Source of the DNA: Baffinella frigidus
Taxonomy: Eukaryota; Cryptophyceae; Cryptomonadales; Baffinellaceae
Length of the DNA stretch: 12,070 nucleotides
Assembly (NCBI GenBank): GCA_026770585.1
Contig: MU648488.1
Location: 1-12,070 of the forward strand
Direction of reading: 5' to 3'
Shown: piece by piece, positions 1-7,197 of the stretch
Position numbering within the stretch: the stretch's first letter is position 1
Layout of the letters: each line of letters starts with the position of its first letter
Made by a program: the position numbers and the translations under genes
The notes under the pieces: model-generated
What the model saw: only the letters and a program-made list of their open reading frames with translations
Told to the model about the DNA's origin: nothing
The model's database searches: none

Positions 1-108
1 GCGGACGCAGTTGGAGTGGATGTGAACGCGGACGCATTTGTAGTGGATGTGAACGCGGACGCAGTTGGAGTGAATGTGAACGCGGACGCAGTTGGGGTGA
101 ATGTGAAC
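1..108 (+). repeat. 27-bp in-frame tandem repeat, four units
   Basis: Four consecutive 27-bp units start at 1, 28, 55 and 82 and end at 108, with only a few substitutions between units. They encode a 9-residue motif of the form VNADAVGV-N. The window begins exactly at a unit boundary, so more copies probably lie to the left. The unit length keeps the reading frame, so copy number could change without breaking the gene. Confidence 0.9.
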
Positions 109-558
109 ATTTTTCAAGGTCTTGTAAGTGACGCGGCATCTGTTCATTCTCATATGCGTGGCGTGTTCTCCGACATAAGCACCAGATACGGGACACGGTA
201 TTCGGAGGCTCTGTACCAACGGGCGATTGTCCGCCGGGCTTATCTCGACATGATCCCAATCATGATGGAACGGGAGCTCTTCATAGACCGTGGAGAAGGA
301 AGTCTTCTCGTAGGTCGGGTTGACCTCGAAGTTGCAGGCAACTGCCTGTATGAATTGAAGATCAGTACCCCGAACATCGCAAAGGACACCGAACAGATAA
401 CTAAATATCTATGTGCATACGATCTGAACAAGGAGAGCATCCAGATTGCTTCGCTCGTGTACTTTACACAGAACGGTGTCGTGGTTCACGAGGTCCGTAA
501 CTTTACAGAAGCGCGAGAGGGCACAGCGGTGAAGCGCAAGCTGGAATCGATGGCGTAG
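1..558 (+). CDS. PD-(D/E)XK nuclease-like protein with N-terminal 9-residue repeats (5' partial)
   Basis: The frame is open from the first base to TAG at 556-558, so the gene starts left of the window; the first in-window ATG (154) would remove the repeats. The N-terminal side is a 9-residue repeat rich in Val, Asn, Asp and Ala. The rest has the pattern of the PD-(D/E)XK superfamily, closest in layout to the GxxExxY type: a YSEALY helix (Glu codon 205), GRVDL with Asp at 322, ELK with Glu at 352 and Lys at 358, then a Gln helix (QITKYL, Gln at 394) and a beta-rich end. Asp, Glu and Lys are the usual metal-binding and catalytic residues of the superfamily. A role in DNA processing, recombination or repair is inferred; the target is unknown. 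An AATAAA follows 28 bases after the stop. Confidence 0.68.
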   Translation, partial: ADAVGVDVNADAFVVDVNADAVGVNVNADAVGVNVNIFQGLVSDAASVHSHMRGVFSDISTRYGTRYSEALYQRAIVRRAYLDMIPIMMERELFIDRGEGSLLVGRVDLEVAGNCLYELKISTPNIAKDTEQITKYLCAYDLNKESIQIASLVYFTQNGVVVHEVRNFTEAREGTAVKRKLESMA

Positions 559-585
559 ACGTGTTCAACGGTGTTCTACGCATTC

Positions 586-591
586 AATAAA
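586..591 (+). terminator. AATAAA polyadenylation signal after the nuclease-like gene
   Basis: AATAAA lies 28 bases after the stop at 558. It is followed by CAAC, two variable bases and TGTTCTATG, and the same arrangement recurs after the large membrane protein gene (5976-5996). Degenerate copies of GGTGTTCTAC lie around it, at about 561-630. Confidence 0.6.
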
Positions 592-683
592 CAACGGTGT
601 TCTATGTGTGTGTGGCGGCGGTGTTCTACAGGTACCGACGCCCGTGTACGGTGACCCGATAGCAAAATACACATAGCTCAGAA

Positions 684-699
684 CATCATATTTATATGA
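684..699 (+). promoter_or_regulatory. TATA-like element of the short cysteine-rich gene
   Basis: CATCATATTTATATGA lies 31-46 bases before the ATG at 730, a usual spacing for a TATA element with a short leader. The first 11 bases (CATCATATTTA) recur at 1633-1643, 41 bases before the start of the paralogous large gene. The promoter therefore seems to have been duplicated with the gene. Confidence 0.5.
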
Positions 700-729
700 C
701 ATCCTGTAAAGGTACTAACCATAAACACC

Positions 730-1530
730 ATGTCAAAGGGTCTGTGTCTTTGTATACTACTTTTCATAGCAATTGCAGATGTTGCAAAAGGTGCAGAATC
801 GTGTTCACCGGGATACTATTACAATTCGGGTTGGTGTTTTAAATGCCAAGGTCCTTCATATATGCCGTTTAACAATCATGTCCAATCATCATGCTTCAAT
901 TGTCCGTCTGGAACAAATACTTTCATGGACGGGGCGCAAGCGATATCGCAGTGTATCTGTGTGTCAGGATATTCCGGTAATTCGAATGGGGCAACGTGTA
1001 CCGCCTGTCCGACTCGAACCTACAAGTCTGTCAGAGGAACGGGGACCTGTACAGGTTGTCCTGCGGGGACTAAGAACCCTTGGACTGGCCAGGAGTCATG
1101 CCGTGATTGTGTGGCTGGGTACTATGCGGGTGCATCTGCTCTCGACTGTACAAGCTGCAACGCAGGCACATACAGCACAACTATCAGGGCGACATCGATT
1201 GCTACTTGCCTCACTTGTGGTGCAGGTAAATACAGCGCTGCGGCATATAGCACATGCTCCAACTGTCCTAATGGTCAAGGCAGCGCGGCCGGGTCGGGTG
1301 TGGGCGGATGTTCAAACTGTCCTGCGGGTCAATACAGCACAGATGGTAGCGGATGTTTAAACTGTCCCGAAGGTCAATCCAGTACGAGTGGTAGCGAATG
1401 TTCAAACTGCCCAGTGAATACATATAGCTCATCAGGAGGCGCGTGCATACCTTGTTCTCCCAACTCTGTCTCACCGGCTGGCAGCAAATTGCCAACGGAC
1501 TGCACATGTATCTCGGGATATTATGATTAA
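730..1530 (+). CDS. Short secreted cysteine-rich protein, GCC2/GCC3-type repeats
   Basis: The 266-residue protein starts with a clear signal peptide (MSKG, then a hydrophobic run, likely cut near residue 21). It continues as cysteine modules with patterns such as CxxC, CxxGTY and CxCxxGY, which fit the GCC2/GCC3 or ephrin-receptor-like repeats. These are disulfide-rich extracellular modules in eukaryotes. It has no membrane helix or anchor: it ends just after the opening CxCxxGYY of a new module, so it should be secreted. It aligns without gaps (offset 944 bases) to the start of the large gene downstream, closely over about 890-1245 and poorly before and after. It could be a soluble competitor or partner of the large protein, or a truncated duplicate under decay; the clean signal peptide, promoter-like element and open frame favour a working gene. 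Confidence 0.85.
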   Translation: MSKGLCLCILLFIAIADVAKGAESCSPGYYYNSGWCFKCQGPSYMPFNNHVQSSCFNCPSGTNTFMDGAQAISQCICVSGYSGNSNGATCTACPTRTYKSVRGTGTCTGCPAGTKNPWTGQESCRDCVAGYYAGASALDCTSCNAGTYSTTIRATSIATCLTCGAGKYSAAAYSTCSNCPNGQGSAAGSGVGGCSNCPAGQYSTDGSGCLNCPEGQSSTSGSECSNCPVNTYSSSGGACIPCSPNSVSPAGSKLPTDCTCISGYYD

Positions 1531-1632
1531 TGATGTAGACGTGTTCAACAGGTTGGTGTTTAATGAACGTACCCATACGTAAACATGACAAAACATTTTC
1601 TGGATTTTCACCACATGTATTATAGACAATGG

Positions 1633-1643
1633 CATCATATTTA
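1633..1643 (+). promoter_or_regulatory. TATA-like element of the large membrane protein gene
   Basis: CATCATATTTA is identical to the element before the short paralogue and lies 41 bases before ATG 1674. An in-frame ATG at 1629 lies before this element and would add 15 residues ahead of the signal peptide. That makes 1674 the better start. Confidence 0.45.
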
Positions 1644-1673
1644 ACGATACCCCACCACCACAGCATAAACATC

Positions 1674-4600
1674 ATGTCAAAAGGTGTGTGTCTTTGTATA
1701 CTAATTTTCACAGCAATTGCAGATGTTGCAATGTGTGCAACATCATGTGGAGTGGGACACTATTTGATGTCGGGAACCTGTTATTCATGTCAAGGGTCTA
1801 CATATATGAATTCTGCCAGTCATACATACAGCAGCTGCTTCAACTGTCCGTCTGGAACAAATACTTTCATGGACAGGGCGCAAGCGATATCGCAGTGTAT
1901 CTGTATGGCAGGATATTCCGGTAATTCGAATGGGGCAACATGTGCGGCATGTCCGACTCGCACCTACAAGTCTGGTAGAGGAACGGGGACCTGTACAGGT
2001 TGTCCTGCGGGGACTAAGAACCCTTGGACCGGCCAGGGTGAATGCCGTGATTGTGTGCCTGGGTACTATGCGGGTGCAGGAGCTCTCGAGTGTACAAGCT
2101 GCGTTGCAGGCAAATACAGCACAACTGTCAGGGCGACATCGATTGCTACGTGCCTCACCTGTGGTGCGGGTAAATACAGCGCTGCGTCCGATAGAGAATG
2201 CTCAACCTGTACTAGTGGTAAAACCAGTGGCCCAGGTGCGAGTGGATGCACAAACTGTCCAGCGGGTCAATCCAGCCCACCTGGTGGCATATGCGGAGCC
2301 TGTGGTGTAAACACATATAGCGCAGCAGGGGGCACATGTCAAAATTGTCCTACCAACTCAGTCTCATCGGCAAGCAGCACCTCAGCAAGTGCATGCAAAT
2401 GCAAGCGGGGATACTGGGGACCAGGTGGGACTCAAGCGTGCACGGCATGTGGCGTGGGTAAATACAAGCCGGCTGACGACACCACAGCCAGCCTCGTGGG
2501 AACATGTTTACCATGTCCCGTCTCAAAGTTCGGCCCTGATACAGGAGCAAGCGTTTGTTCGGGACAATGTCACAGTACAGCAACCTCGCTACAGGGTAGT
2601 TCCACAGCGTCTGCATGCACCTGCCTCTCGGGATTCTATGGAGGGGGTACCACAGCTGCGTGTACACCATGTGTAGCAGGTACATACAAGGGGAGTGCGG
2701 ACACTTCCATCAGCTCCTCTACGACATGCATACCATGTGCACTTTCAACATACAGTGGAATAGCCGGAGTATCAGCCTGTACATCAAATTGTCCCGCCTT
2801 TTCAAGTACTCTGGTGACTGGAAGCACATCCATAACTGCATGTCAATGCAATTCGAACTATTATGGAAGAATAGACGTCAGTAATGGAGCACCGTGTAAC
2901 GAGTGTCCTCAGTCTACCATCTCAGTGCGGAACAGCCAAGCAAGGACGGCCTGTAAATGCACAGCGGGGTCTTATGGGAGTGGTGCGGATGCAAACCCTG
3001 CAGAGCCAACAAGATGCACGGCATGCGATGCTGGTAAATACAAACCACTCGGGGACACAGCCACGTCTTCAGCACAGGAATGCAGCCAATGTGAATTTGG
3101 TCTCTACAATCCAACACCCGGAGCATCGGCGTGTTCAACGTGTCCCAACAACGCATCGCCGAATGATGCCCACACAGCATGTGTGTGTGGCGCAGGGTTC
3201 CAAGCATCGTCAACAAGCCAACTCAGCTGTGTGGCATGTGTAGGAAATAGAGACAGCACACCGGGAGAAACATGCAGATGTGTTGCAGGATACCATCTCG
3301 TGAGCGGTGCGTGTCAAGCATGCGGAGGGGGGTTGTATAAGGATTCGATTGGAGATACAGGTTGTACTGATTGCGGGACAGGGACATACAGCAACCAGGG
3401 ATCAAGCACATGCACTGCTTGTCCCGAGGGAAAATTCGGCGCACAGGTGAGATCGACTGTATGTCAACCATGCCCAAGTGGAAAATATAGTGGCATCGGA
3501 GCAACAGAGTGCGGCACGTGCCATCCACACTCAACCTCTCTCGCTGGAAGCAACGAAGTATCAGACTGTAAGTGTAACCCTGGGTATACGGGTCCAGACG
3601 GTGACGCGTGCAATCCATGCGGTGTGGGGTCATACAAGAGTGTAACGGGATCTGCGGGATGCTCGGTATGTCCTCCCTATGCTACCTCACCACAAGGTAG
3701 CGACGCATTGAGTGACTGCGAGTGCAACGCAGGGTACAAGGGGTCAAATGGTGGAACGTGTACTGCGTGCTTGGCAGGGACGTACAAGGGTGCAGTGGGG
3801 ACTGGTTTATGTGTGTCTTGCGATACCAGTACCCAATCCGTTGCAGGAAGTACTGCATGTGCATGTAAAGCGGGGTTCGAGAATTTGAACGGTGGCGTGT
3901 GCACCCCATGTGAGGCGGGGTCTTACAAGAGCGGATTGGGAACCGGTGGGTGTAGCACATGCCCTGACAACTCTGGATCATCTCCCGGCAGTGCGCTGTG
4001 CAAGTGCTGGGTGGGGCACACGGGTGCAGATGGCAACGCATGCACTGGATGTATCCAAGGGACGTACAAGAGTGTGGTGGGATCAACTGGGTGTTTGACA
4101 TGCAACACCAACTCCCAATCCGCTGCCAAGAGTAGTGTGTGTACGTGTATGGCAGGATACACTGGTGCAGATGGTAGCGCGTGTACTGGATGTCTCGAAG
4201 GGACGTACAAGAGCGTGGTGGGACCAACCGGGTGCTTGACATGCCCTAACAACGCCCAATCCACTACCAGAAGCAGTGTCTGTATGTGTAAGGCGGGATA
4301 TACACGTGACGATAGCGGGGGGTGTACGTCATGCAAAGAAGGAGAATACAAGAATATCGCGGGAGACGCATCGTGCCAAACGTGTGCGGTTGGGCGAATT
4401 TCAACAATCGCAAGTGACAATGTCGCCAACTGCAAATGCAAAGCCGGGTATAGTGGGACAACGGGCACGGAGGCATGCAATGAGTGTTTGCCTGGCTCAT
4501 TCAAGAACACAGTGGGAGCAGGGAACTGTATGTGCATGCCCGGATACTCTATGCCAGTAGGTGGGGGACAATGCACACAATGTTTAGCAGGGACTTACAA

Positions 4601-5870
4601 GATCCTGTCAGGAGATGGGCAGTGCACACCATGCCCGACTGGTAAGACATCTACGAAAGGAAGTACTGAGCCCAATGACTGCATATGCCCGACAGGGTCA
4701 ATAGAGGTCGGGGGTTCATGTGTCACGTGTGACGTAGGTTCATATGCATCCTATGGTGCTACTACCACGTGTATGAAATGCCCAGAAGGGACATACAGTG
4801 ATACACAGGGGGCCGATGCATGCGAAACGTGTCCAGTGGGAATGAGCTCTGAGGAGGGAGGTGTCTCAATCGATAGCTGTATGTGTGCAAAGGGATATAC
4901 ACGTGGATCGGACGGACTTTCATGCACGCCATGCCTGGAGGGGACATACAAGGATGTCCCAGGTAGTGGGCCGTGTTCGGTATGTACTGCATTTTTCACG
5001 AGCTCTAAAGCTGCAAGCGACAAAGCTACAGACTGTGCATGCAAGACCGGGTACGGCAAGAAAACACTTACCAGCGAGTGTTCGCCATGCGATCCAGGCA
5101 CATACAAGGATAATGTAGGGACGGGATTGTGTACTGCATGTGTGTTGGAGACAACGCATAGTCCCTCATCCGGTTCTACAGTTTGCATGGACTGCCCACA
5201 GTACGAAGAGTCCGCGGGTGTTGATTGCTACTGCATTCCGGGGTATGCAAGAATGCAAGAGGGGACGGCGTGTGAGTTCCAGAATCCGTGGAAAGACTCC
5301 ATATTCACAGCGACGTTCGATGTGAACGTTGCATACGAGAATATGGCTTCCTTCAACGTGGGAAAACAAGGCATGTTTCTTGCAAGTGTGTCGAAGGCGC
5401 TTGGCATCGCACGAAAATCCATACAGATTGAATCAATCAAAGACGTGACGGACCCATCCACGCAACGGCGTCTGCTGGCTGTAAACAGTGTCAATGTAAA
5501 GACGCAAATCGTAGCATCTGAAGAAAGCGTTGAATCAATTGTGCGGATTGTAACAAGTGGGAACACCGTGATTGACTACCCCGATTCTACCATCACACCC
5601 ATCGTAAGGGTCGTGTCGGATATCAACCCTGGGAACATACGTACTTACCCACCACCCATAATAACAGACCCACCAATTATCATAACCCCACCACAAGCAA
5701 CCAATCTACCCCAAGAGACCCCTATACCTACTGGAAGTATTGATATTCCAATGGAAGTCTACATAGGGGGGGGTGCGTTCGTCATAGTTCTTTTGTTGTT
5801 TGTGACATACAAACGAATGACACGACCAAGACACAACCACCATAAAGCGAGTCCCGATACAGGAAAATAG
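1674..5870 (+). CDS. Large type I membrane protein with about 19 cysteine-rich GCC2/GCC3-type modules
   Basis: The 1398-residue protein has, in order, a signal peptide (1 to ~22), a long ectodomain of about 19 modules of ~45-55 residues each opened by a CxCxxGY-like motif and carrying a GTYK-like strand, a cysteine-free membrane-proximal domain (~1205-1305) with an RRLLA motif, a Pro-rich stalk (~1324-1361), a membrane helix (~1362-1379), and a 19-residue basic, His-containing tail. Start 1674 is chosen because it matches the short paralogue's start and places the signal peptide at the N-terminus. The modules fit the GCC2/GCC3 (ephrin-receptor-like) family of extracellular repeats. The protein is probably displayed on the virion or infected-cell surface for binding or adhesion; that is inference. 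Modules near 4023 and 4164 are recent 141-bp duplicates. The stop lies inside a 39-bp repeat. Confidence 0.9.
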   Translation: MSKGVCLCILIFTAIADVAMCATSCGVGHYLMSGTCYSCQGSTYMNSASHTYSSCFNCPSGTNTFMDRAQAISQCICMAGYSGNSNGATCAACPTRTYKSGRGTGTCTGCPAGTKNPWTGQGECRDCVPGYYAGAGALECTSCVAGKYSTTVRATSIATCLTCGAGKYSAASDRECSTCTSGKTSGPGASGCTNCPAGQSSPPGGICGACGVNTYSAAGGTCQNCPTNSVSSASSTSASACKCKRGYWGPGGTQACTACGVGKYKPADDTTASLVGTCLPCPVSKFGPDTGASVCSGQCHSTATSLQGSSTASACTCLSGFYGGGTTAACTPCVAGTYKGSADTSISSSTTCIPCALSTYSGIAGVSACTSNCPAFSSTLVTGSTSITACQCNSNYYGRIDVSNGAPCNECPQSTISVRNSQARTACKCTAGSYGSGADANPAEPTRCTACDAGKYKPLGDTATSSAQECSQCEFGLYNPTPGASACSTCPNNASPNDAHTACVCGAGFQASSTSQLSCVACVGNRDSTPGETCRCVAGYHLVSGACQACGGGLYKDSIGDTGCTDCGTGTYSNQGSSTCTACPEGKFGAQVRSTVCQPCPSGKYSGIGATECGTCHPHSTSLAGSNEVSDCKCNPGYTGPDGDACNPCGVGSYKSVTGSAGCSVCPPYATSPQGSDALSDCECNAGYKGSNGGTCTACLAGTYKGAVGTGLCVSCDTSTQSVAGSTACACKAGFENLNGGVCTPCEAGSYKSGLGTGGCSTCPDNSGSSPGSALCKCWVGHTGADGNACTGCIQGTYKSVVGSTGCLTCNTNSQSAAKSSVCTCMAGYTGADGSACTGCLEGTYKSVVGPTGCLTCPNNAQSTTRSSVCMCKAGYTRDDSGGCTSCKEGEYKNIAGDASCQTCAVGRISTIASDNVANCKCKAGYSGTTGTEACNECLPGSFKNTVGAGNCMCMPGYSMPVGGGQCTQCLAGTYKILSGDGQCTPCPTGKTSTKGSTEPNDCICPTGSIEVGGSCVTCDVGSYASYGATTTCMKCPEGTYSDTQGADACETCPVGMSSEEGGVSIDSCMCAKGYTRGSDGLSCTPCLEGTYKDVPGSGPCSVCTAFFTSSKAASDKATDCACKTGYGKKTLTSECSPCDPGTYKDNVGTGLCTACVLETTHSPSSGSTVCMDCPQYEESAGVDCYCIPGYARMQEGTACEFQNPWKDSIFTATFDVNVAYENMASFNVGKQGMFLASVSKALGIARKSIQIESIKDVTDPSTQRRLLAVNSVNVKTQIVASEESVESIVRIVTSGNTVIDYPDSTITPIVRVVSDINPGNIRTYPPPIITDPPIIITPPQATNLPQETPIPTGSIDIPMEVYIGGGAFVIVLLLFVTYKRMTRPRHNHHKASPDTGK
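4016..4300 (+). repeat. Recently duplicated 141-bp (47-residue) cysteine module
   Basis: Two adjacent modules beginning near GGTGCAGATGG (4023 and 4164) are much more alike than the other modules of this gene. Both share the G-A-D-G, GTYKSVVG and TGCLTC features. The 141-bp period keeps the frame, which points to growth of the ectodomain by unequal exchange between modules. Confidence 0.7.
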
Positions 5871-5939
5871 ATGCTTCCCGATGTTGTGACGAGGGACAAC
5901 GGAAAACAGATGCTTCCCGATGTTGTAATGAATGGCAAC
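5862..5939 (+). repeat. 39-bp tandem duplication spanning the stop codon
   Basis: Two 39-bp units (5862-5900 and 5901-5939) begin GGAAAA and share an exact 18-base stretch, GATGCTTCCCGATGTTGT. The period is a multiple of three. The first unit carries the TAG stop of the large gene (5868-5870); the second has CAG at the matching place. Confidence 0.85.
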
Positions 5940-5975
5940 GGACACAGTCACTGATCGCGCGGTTCTGATGAATTA

Positions 5976-5981
5976 AATAAA
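5976..5981 (+). terminator. AATAAA polyadenylation signal of the large membrane protein gene
   Basis: AATAAACAAC, two variable bases, then TGTTCTATG repeats the arrangement seen at 586-606. The conserved downstream part suggests a shared 3' processing element rather than a chance hexamer. Confidence 0.6.
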
Positions 5982-6034
5982 CAACTATGTTCTATGCTGG
6001 GGCGTGTACACAGCAAGTAATATTGCGTAATGGA

Positions 6035-6040
6035 TTTATT
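6035..6040 (-). terminator. AATAAA polyadenylation signal of the scramblase-like gene
   Basis: TTTATT on the plus strand reads AATAAA leftward, about 45 bases beyond the TGA at 6087-6085. Confidence 0.5.
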
Positions 6041-6084
6041 TTACGGACTCCGCCAGTTGAAACCGTTGTGTTGTGGTGGTTTGG

Positions 6085-6927
6085 TCAAAGTATAACTAAC
6101 TGATTGAGGAGGAACATAGATCCCAATAGCCGCACCTTACTGTCGGTACTTGAATGATCGGGGAAATAGAGTTCGCAATTATCCACATTGGTGGAAAGTT
6201 TGTGAAGGAGGCCACTACCACACACCTTCAACATTTTCCCAACGTGCGTGCCTGTAACAGGTTGCCGCGGACTGGCGGGGTATACATAGAAAGGGACGTG
6301 GCATGTGAAGACCCCCTCGGAGAAACAGTCGACAAACATACCGTTCCAACAAGTCGGTTTGGAAATAACGAACTCGACATTTTCTAGCGAATCTTTTACA
6401 TTGAACCTAGGGACACAATAATAAAAGTCTTCCACGGTGGACCCGATGAATTCCCCGTTTGTGTCGTGGTGCTGTATCTGTTGATGGCAACAACACTTCA
6501 TGGGCCCCGGAACACACCTCAAGGGACGGTGGTAGTCTGCCAGCTTCACCCCCCCGGTAGTATCCCCGTGCCACACGGCCATGTCCCACTGATGGTGGTT
6601 ATGGCATAATACGCGCGCCCACGAGGAAGAATCTTCTCTCGCATACATTATGTTGACATCCCGAGTTTGAAGAGTCGCAATAGTGAACTCTGGCTTGTCA
6701 TCGTAACAGAGGAGCTCTTGAAACCAACCACGCCATGTCTGTTTCACATAAAGGGATGTGTGTTCTGAAATCATATCACTACCAGCACGGGCGCTCATCT
6801 TCAATTGAGGAGGGGGTATGCTACATTGACGCCACGACCATAATGCATCATCGGAAGGGACCTTGGCATATGCATATGTACCCTTACGTAAGGTACCTCG
6901 CATACCACTATCAGCGCTAACACGCAT
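6085..6927 (-). CDS. Phospholipid scramblase family protein
   Basis: The 280-residue product matches the conserved pattern of phospholipid scramblases along its second half: RPLRC (134-138), a CCC cluster followed by Gln (145-149), a G-x-x-I-G turn, C-x-P-R-F (to ~175), a second Cys region, VGK (229-231), the D-N-x-x-L-x-FP segment (~249-256) that aligns with the calcium-binding loop region, and LLGxxFLL at the C-terminus. Scramblases move lipids between bilayer leaflets without ATP; some members also bind nucleic acid. The Cys cluster corresponds to the palmitoylated cluster of the family. The final hydrophobic run is short and ends the protein, with no residues beyond it. Start: ATG 6927 is chosen because a TATATAAAG (6963-6955) directly abuts the upstream ATG at 6954, which would add nine residues. 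It lies at the tail of the leftward block; a role in envelope acquisition or host-membrane change is inferred. Confidence 0.82.
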   Translation of the reverse strand: MRVSADSGMRGTLRKGTYAYAKVPSDDALWSWRQCSIPPPQLKMSARAGSDMISEHTSLYVKQTWRGWFQELLCYDDKPEFTIATLQTRDVNIMYAREDSSSWARVLCHNHHQWDMAVWHGDTTGGVKLADYHRPLRCVPGPMKCCCHQQIQHHDTNGEFIGSTVEDFYYCVPRFNVKDSLENVEFVISKPTCWNGMFVDCFSEGVFTCHVPFYVYPASPRQPVTGTHVGKMLKVCGSGLLHKLSTNVDNCELYFPDHSSTDSKVRLLGSMFLLNQLVIL

Positions 6928-6954
6928 TGATATGTATGAGTATGTATGAAACAT

Positions 6955-6963
6955 CTTTATATA
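6955..6963 (-). promoter_or_regulatory. TATA box upstream of the scramblase-like gene
   Basis: Read leftward the sequence is TATATAAAG. It touches the ATG at 6954 and lies 28-36 bases before the ATG at 6927, so transcription would most likely begin after the first ATG. A weaker TATA-like site further upstream (about 6985-6995) could serve the longer form. Confidence 0.5.
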
Positions 6964-7197
6964 ACACTACAGTTTCGGGACGTCGTAATCCTATACACTT
7001 TACACGCAAAAACAAGTATTCTCAAATCGTCGGTTTGACCCCCGCTATCCCACATACCTGGGGTCGTTTTGGAATTGTGACTCCCTTGTTTTGTTGGAAA
7101 AGGGGCCGACGACAGGACCAGATGTACGAGGCGTATTTACACGCAAAGTGGCCAATTTGTGGACAAGAATTGTGAAAAACACATCACAATTTATGAT
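6964..7197. other. Intergenic region between the scramblase-like and Cys/His-cyclin-like genes
   Basis: About 230 bases without a convincing gene on either strand. It holds the upstream promoter region of the scramblase-like gene and, near 7168-7191, a hairpin just past the neighbouring gene's stop. A plus-strand frame that runs on from here lies antisense to the next gene. Confidence 0.5.
7168..7191. repeat. Perfect 8-bp inverted repeat beyond the Cys/His-cyclin-like gene
   Basis: AATTGTGA (7168-7175) and TCACAATT (7184-7191) are exact complements with an 8-base spacer, 7-30 bases past the TAG of the leftward gene ending at 7198. It could form a hairpin at the 3' end of the transcript. The stem is A/T-rich and would be weak. 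Confidence 0.45.

Larger units (their letters stand above)
5871..6084. other. Convergent intergenic region with polyadenylation signals on both strands
   Basis: This is the tail-to-tail junction between the rightward and leftward gene blocks. It holds the second 39-bp repeat unit, AATAAA on the plus strand at 5976-5981 (106 bases after the large gene's stop), and AATAAA on the minus strand at 6040-6035, about 45 bases beyond the scramblase stop. I see no gene in it. Confidence 0.7.

Noticed and set aside
773-1360. A 195-residue plus-strand frame inside the short cysteine gene
   Set aside because: It overlaps the signal-peptide-bearing frame completely and has no domain pattern; similar shadow frames recur under the same repeats in the large gene.
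1629-1673. The upstream in-frame ATG of the large membrane protein gene
   Set aside because: It lies before the TATA-like element and would put 15 residues ahead of the signal peptide; the paralogue starts at the position matching 1674.
3682-4576. Long leftward frames (about 186 and 217 residues) opposite the large cysteine gene
   Set aside because: They arise from the low stop frequency of the antisense of a Gly/Cys/Thr-rich repeat gene and carry no family signature or promoter.
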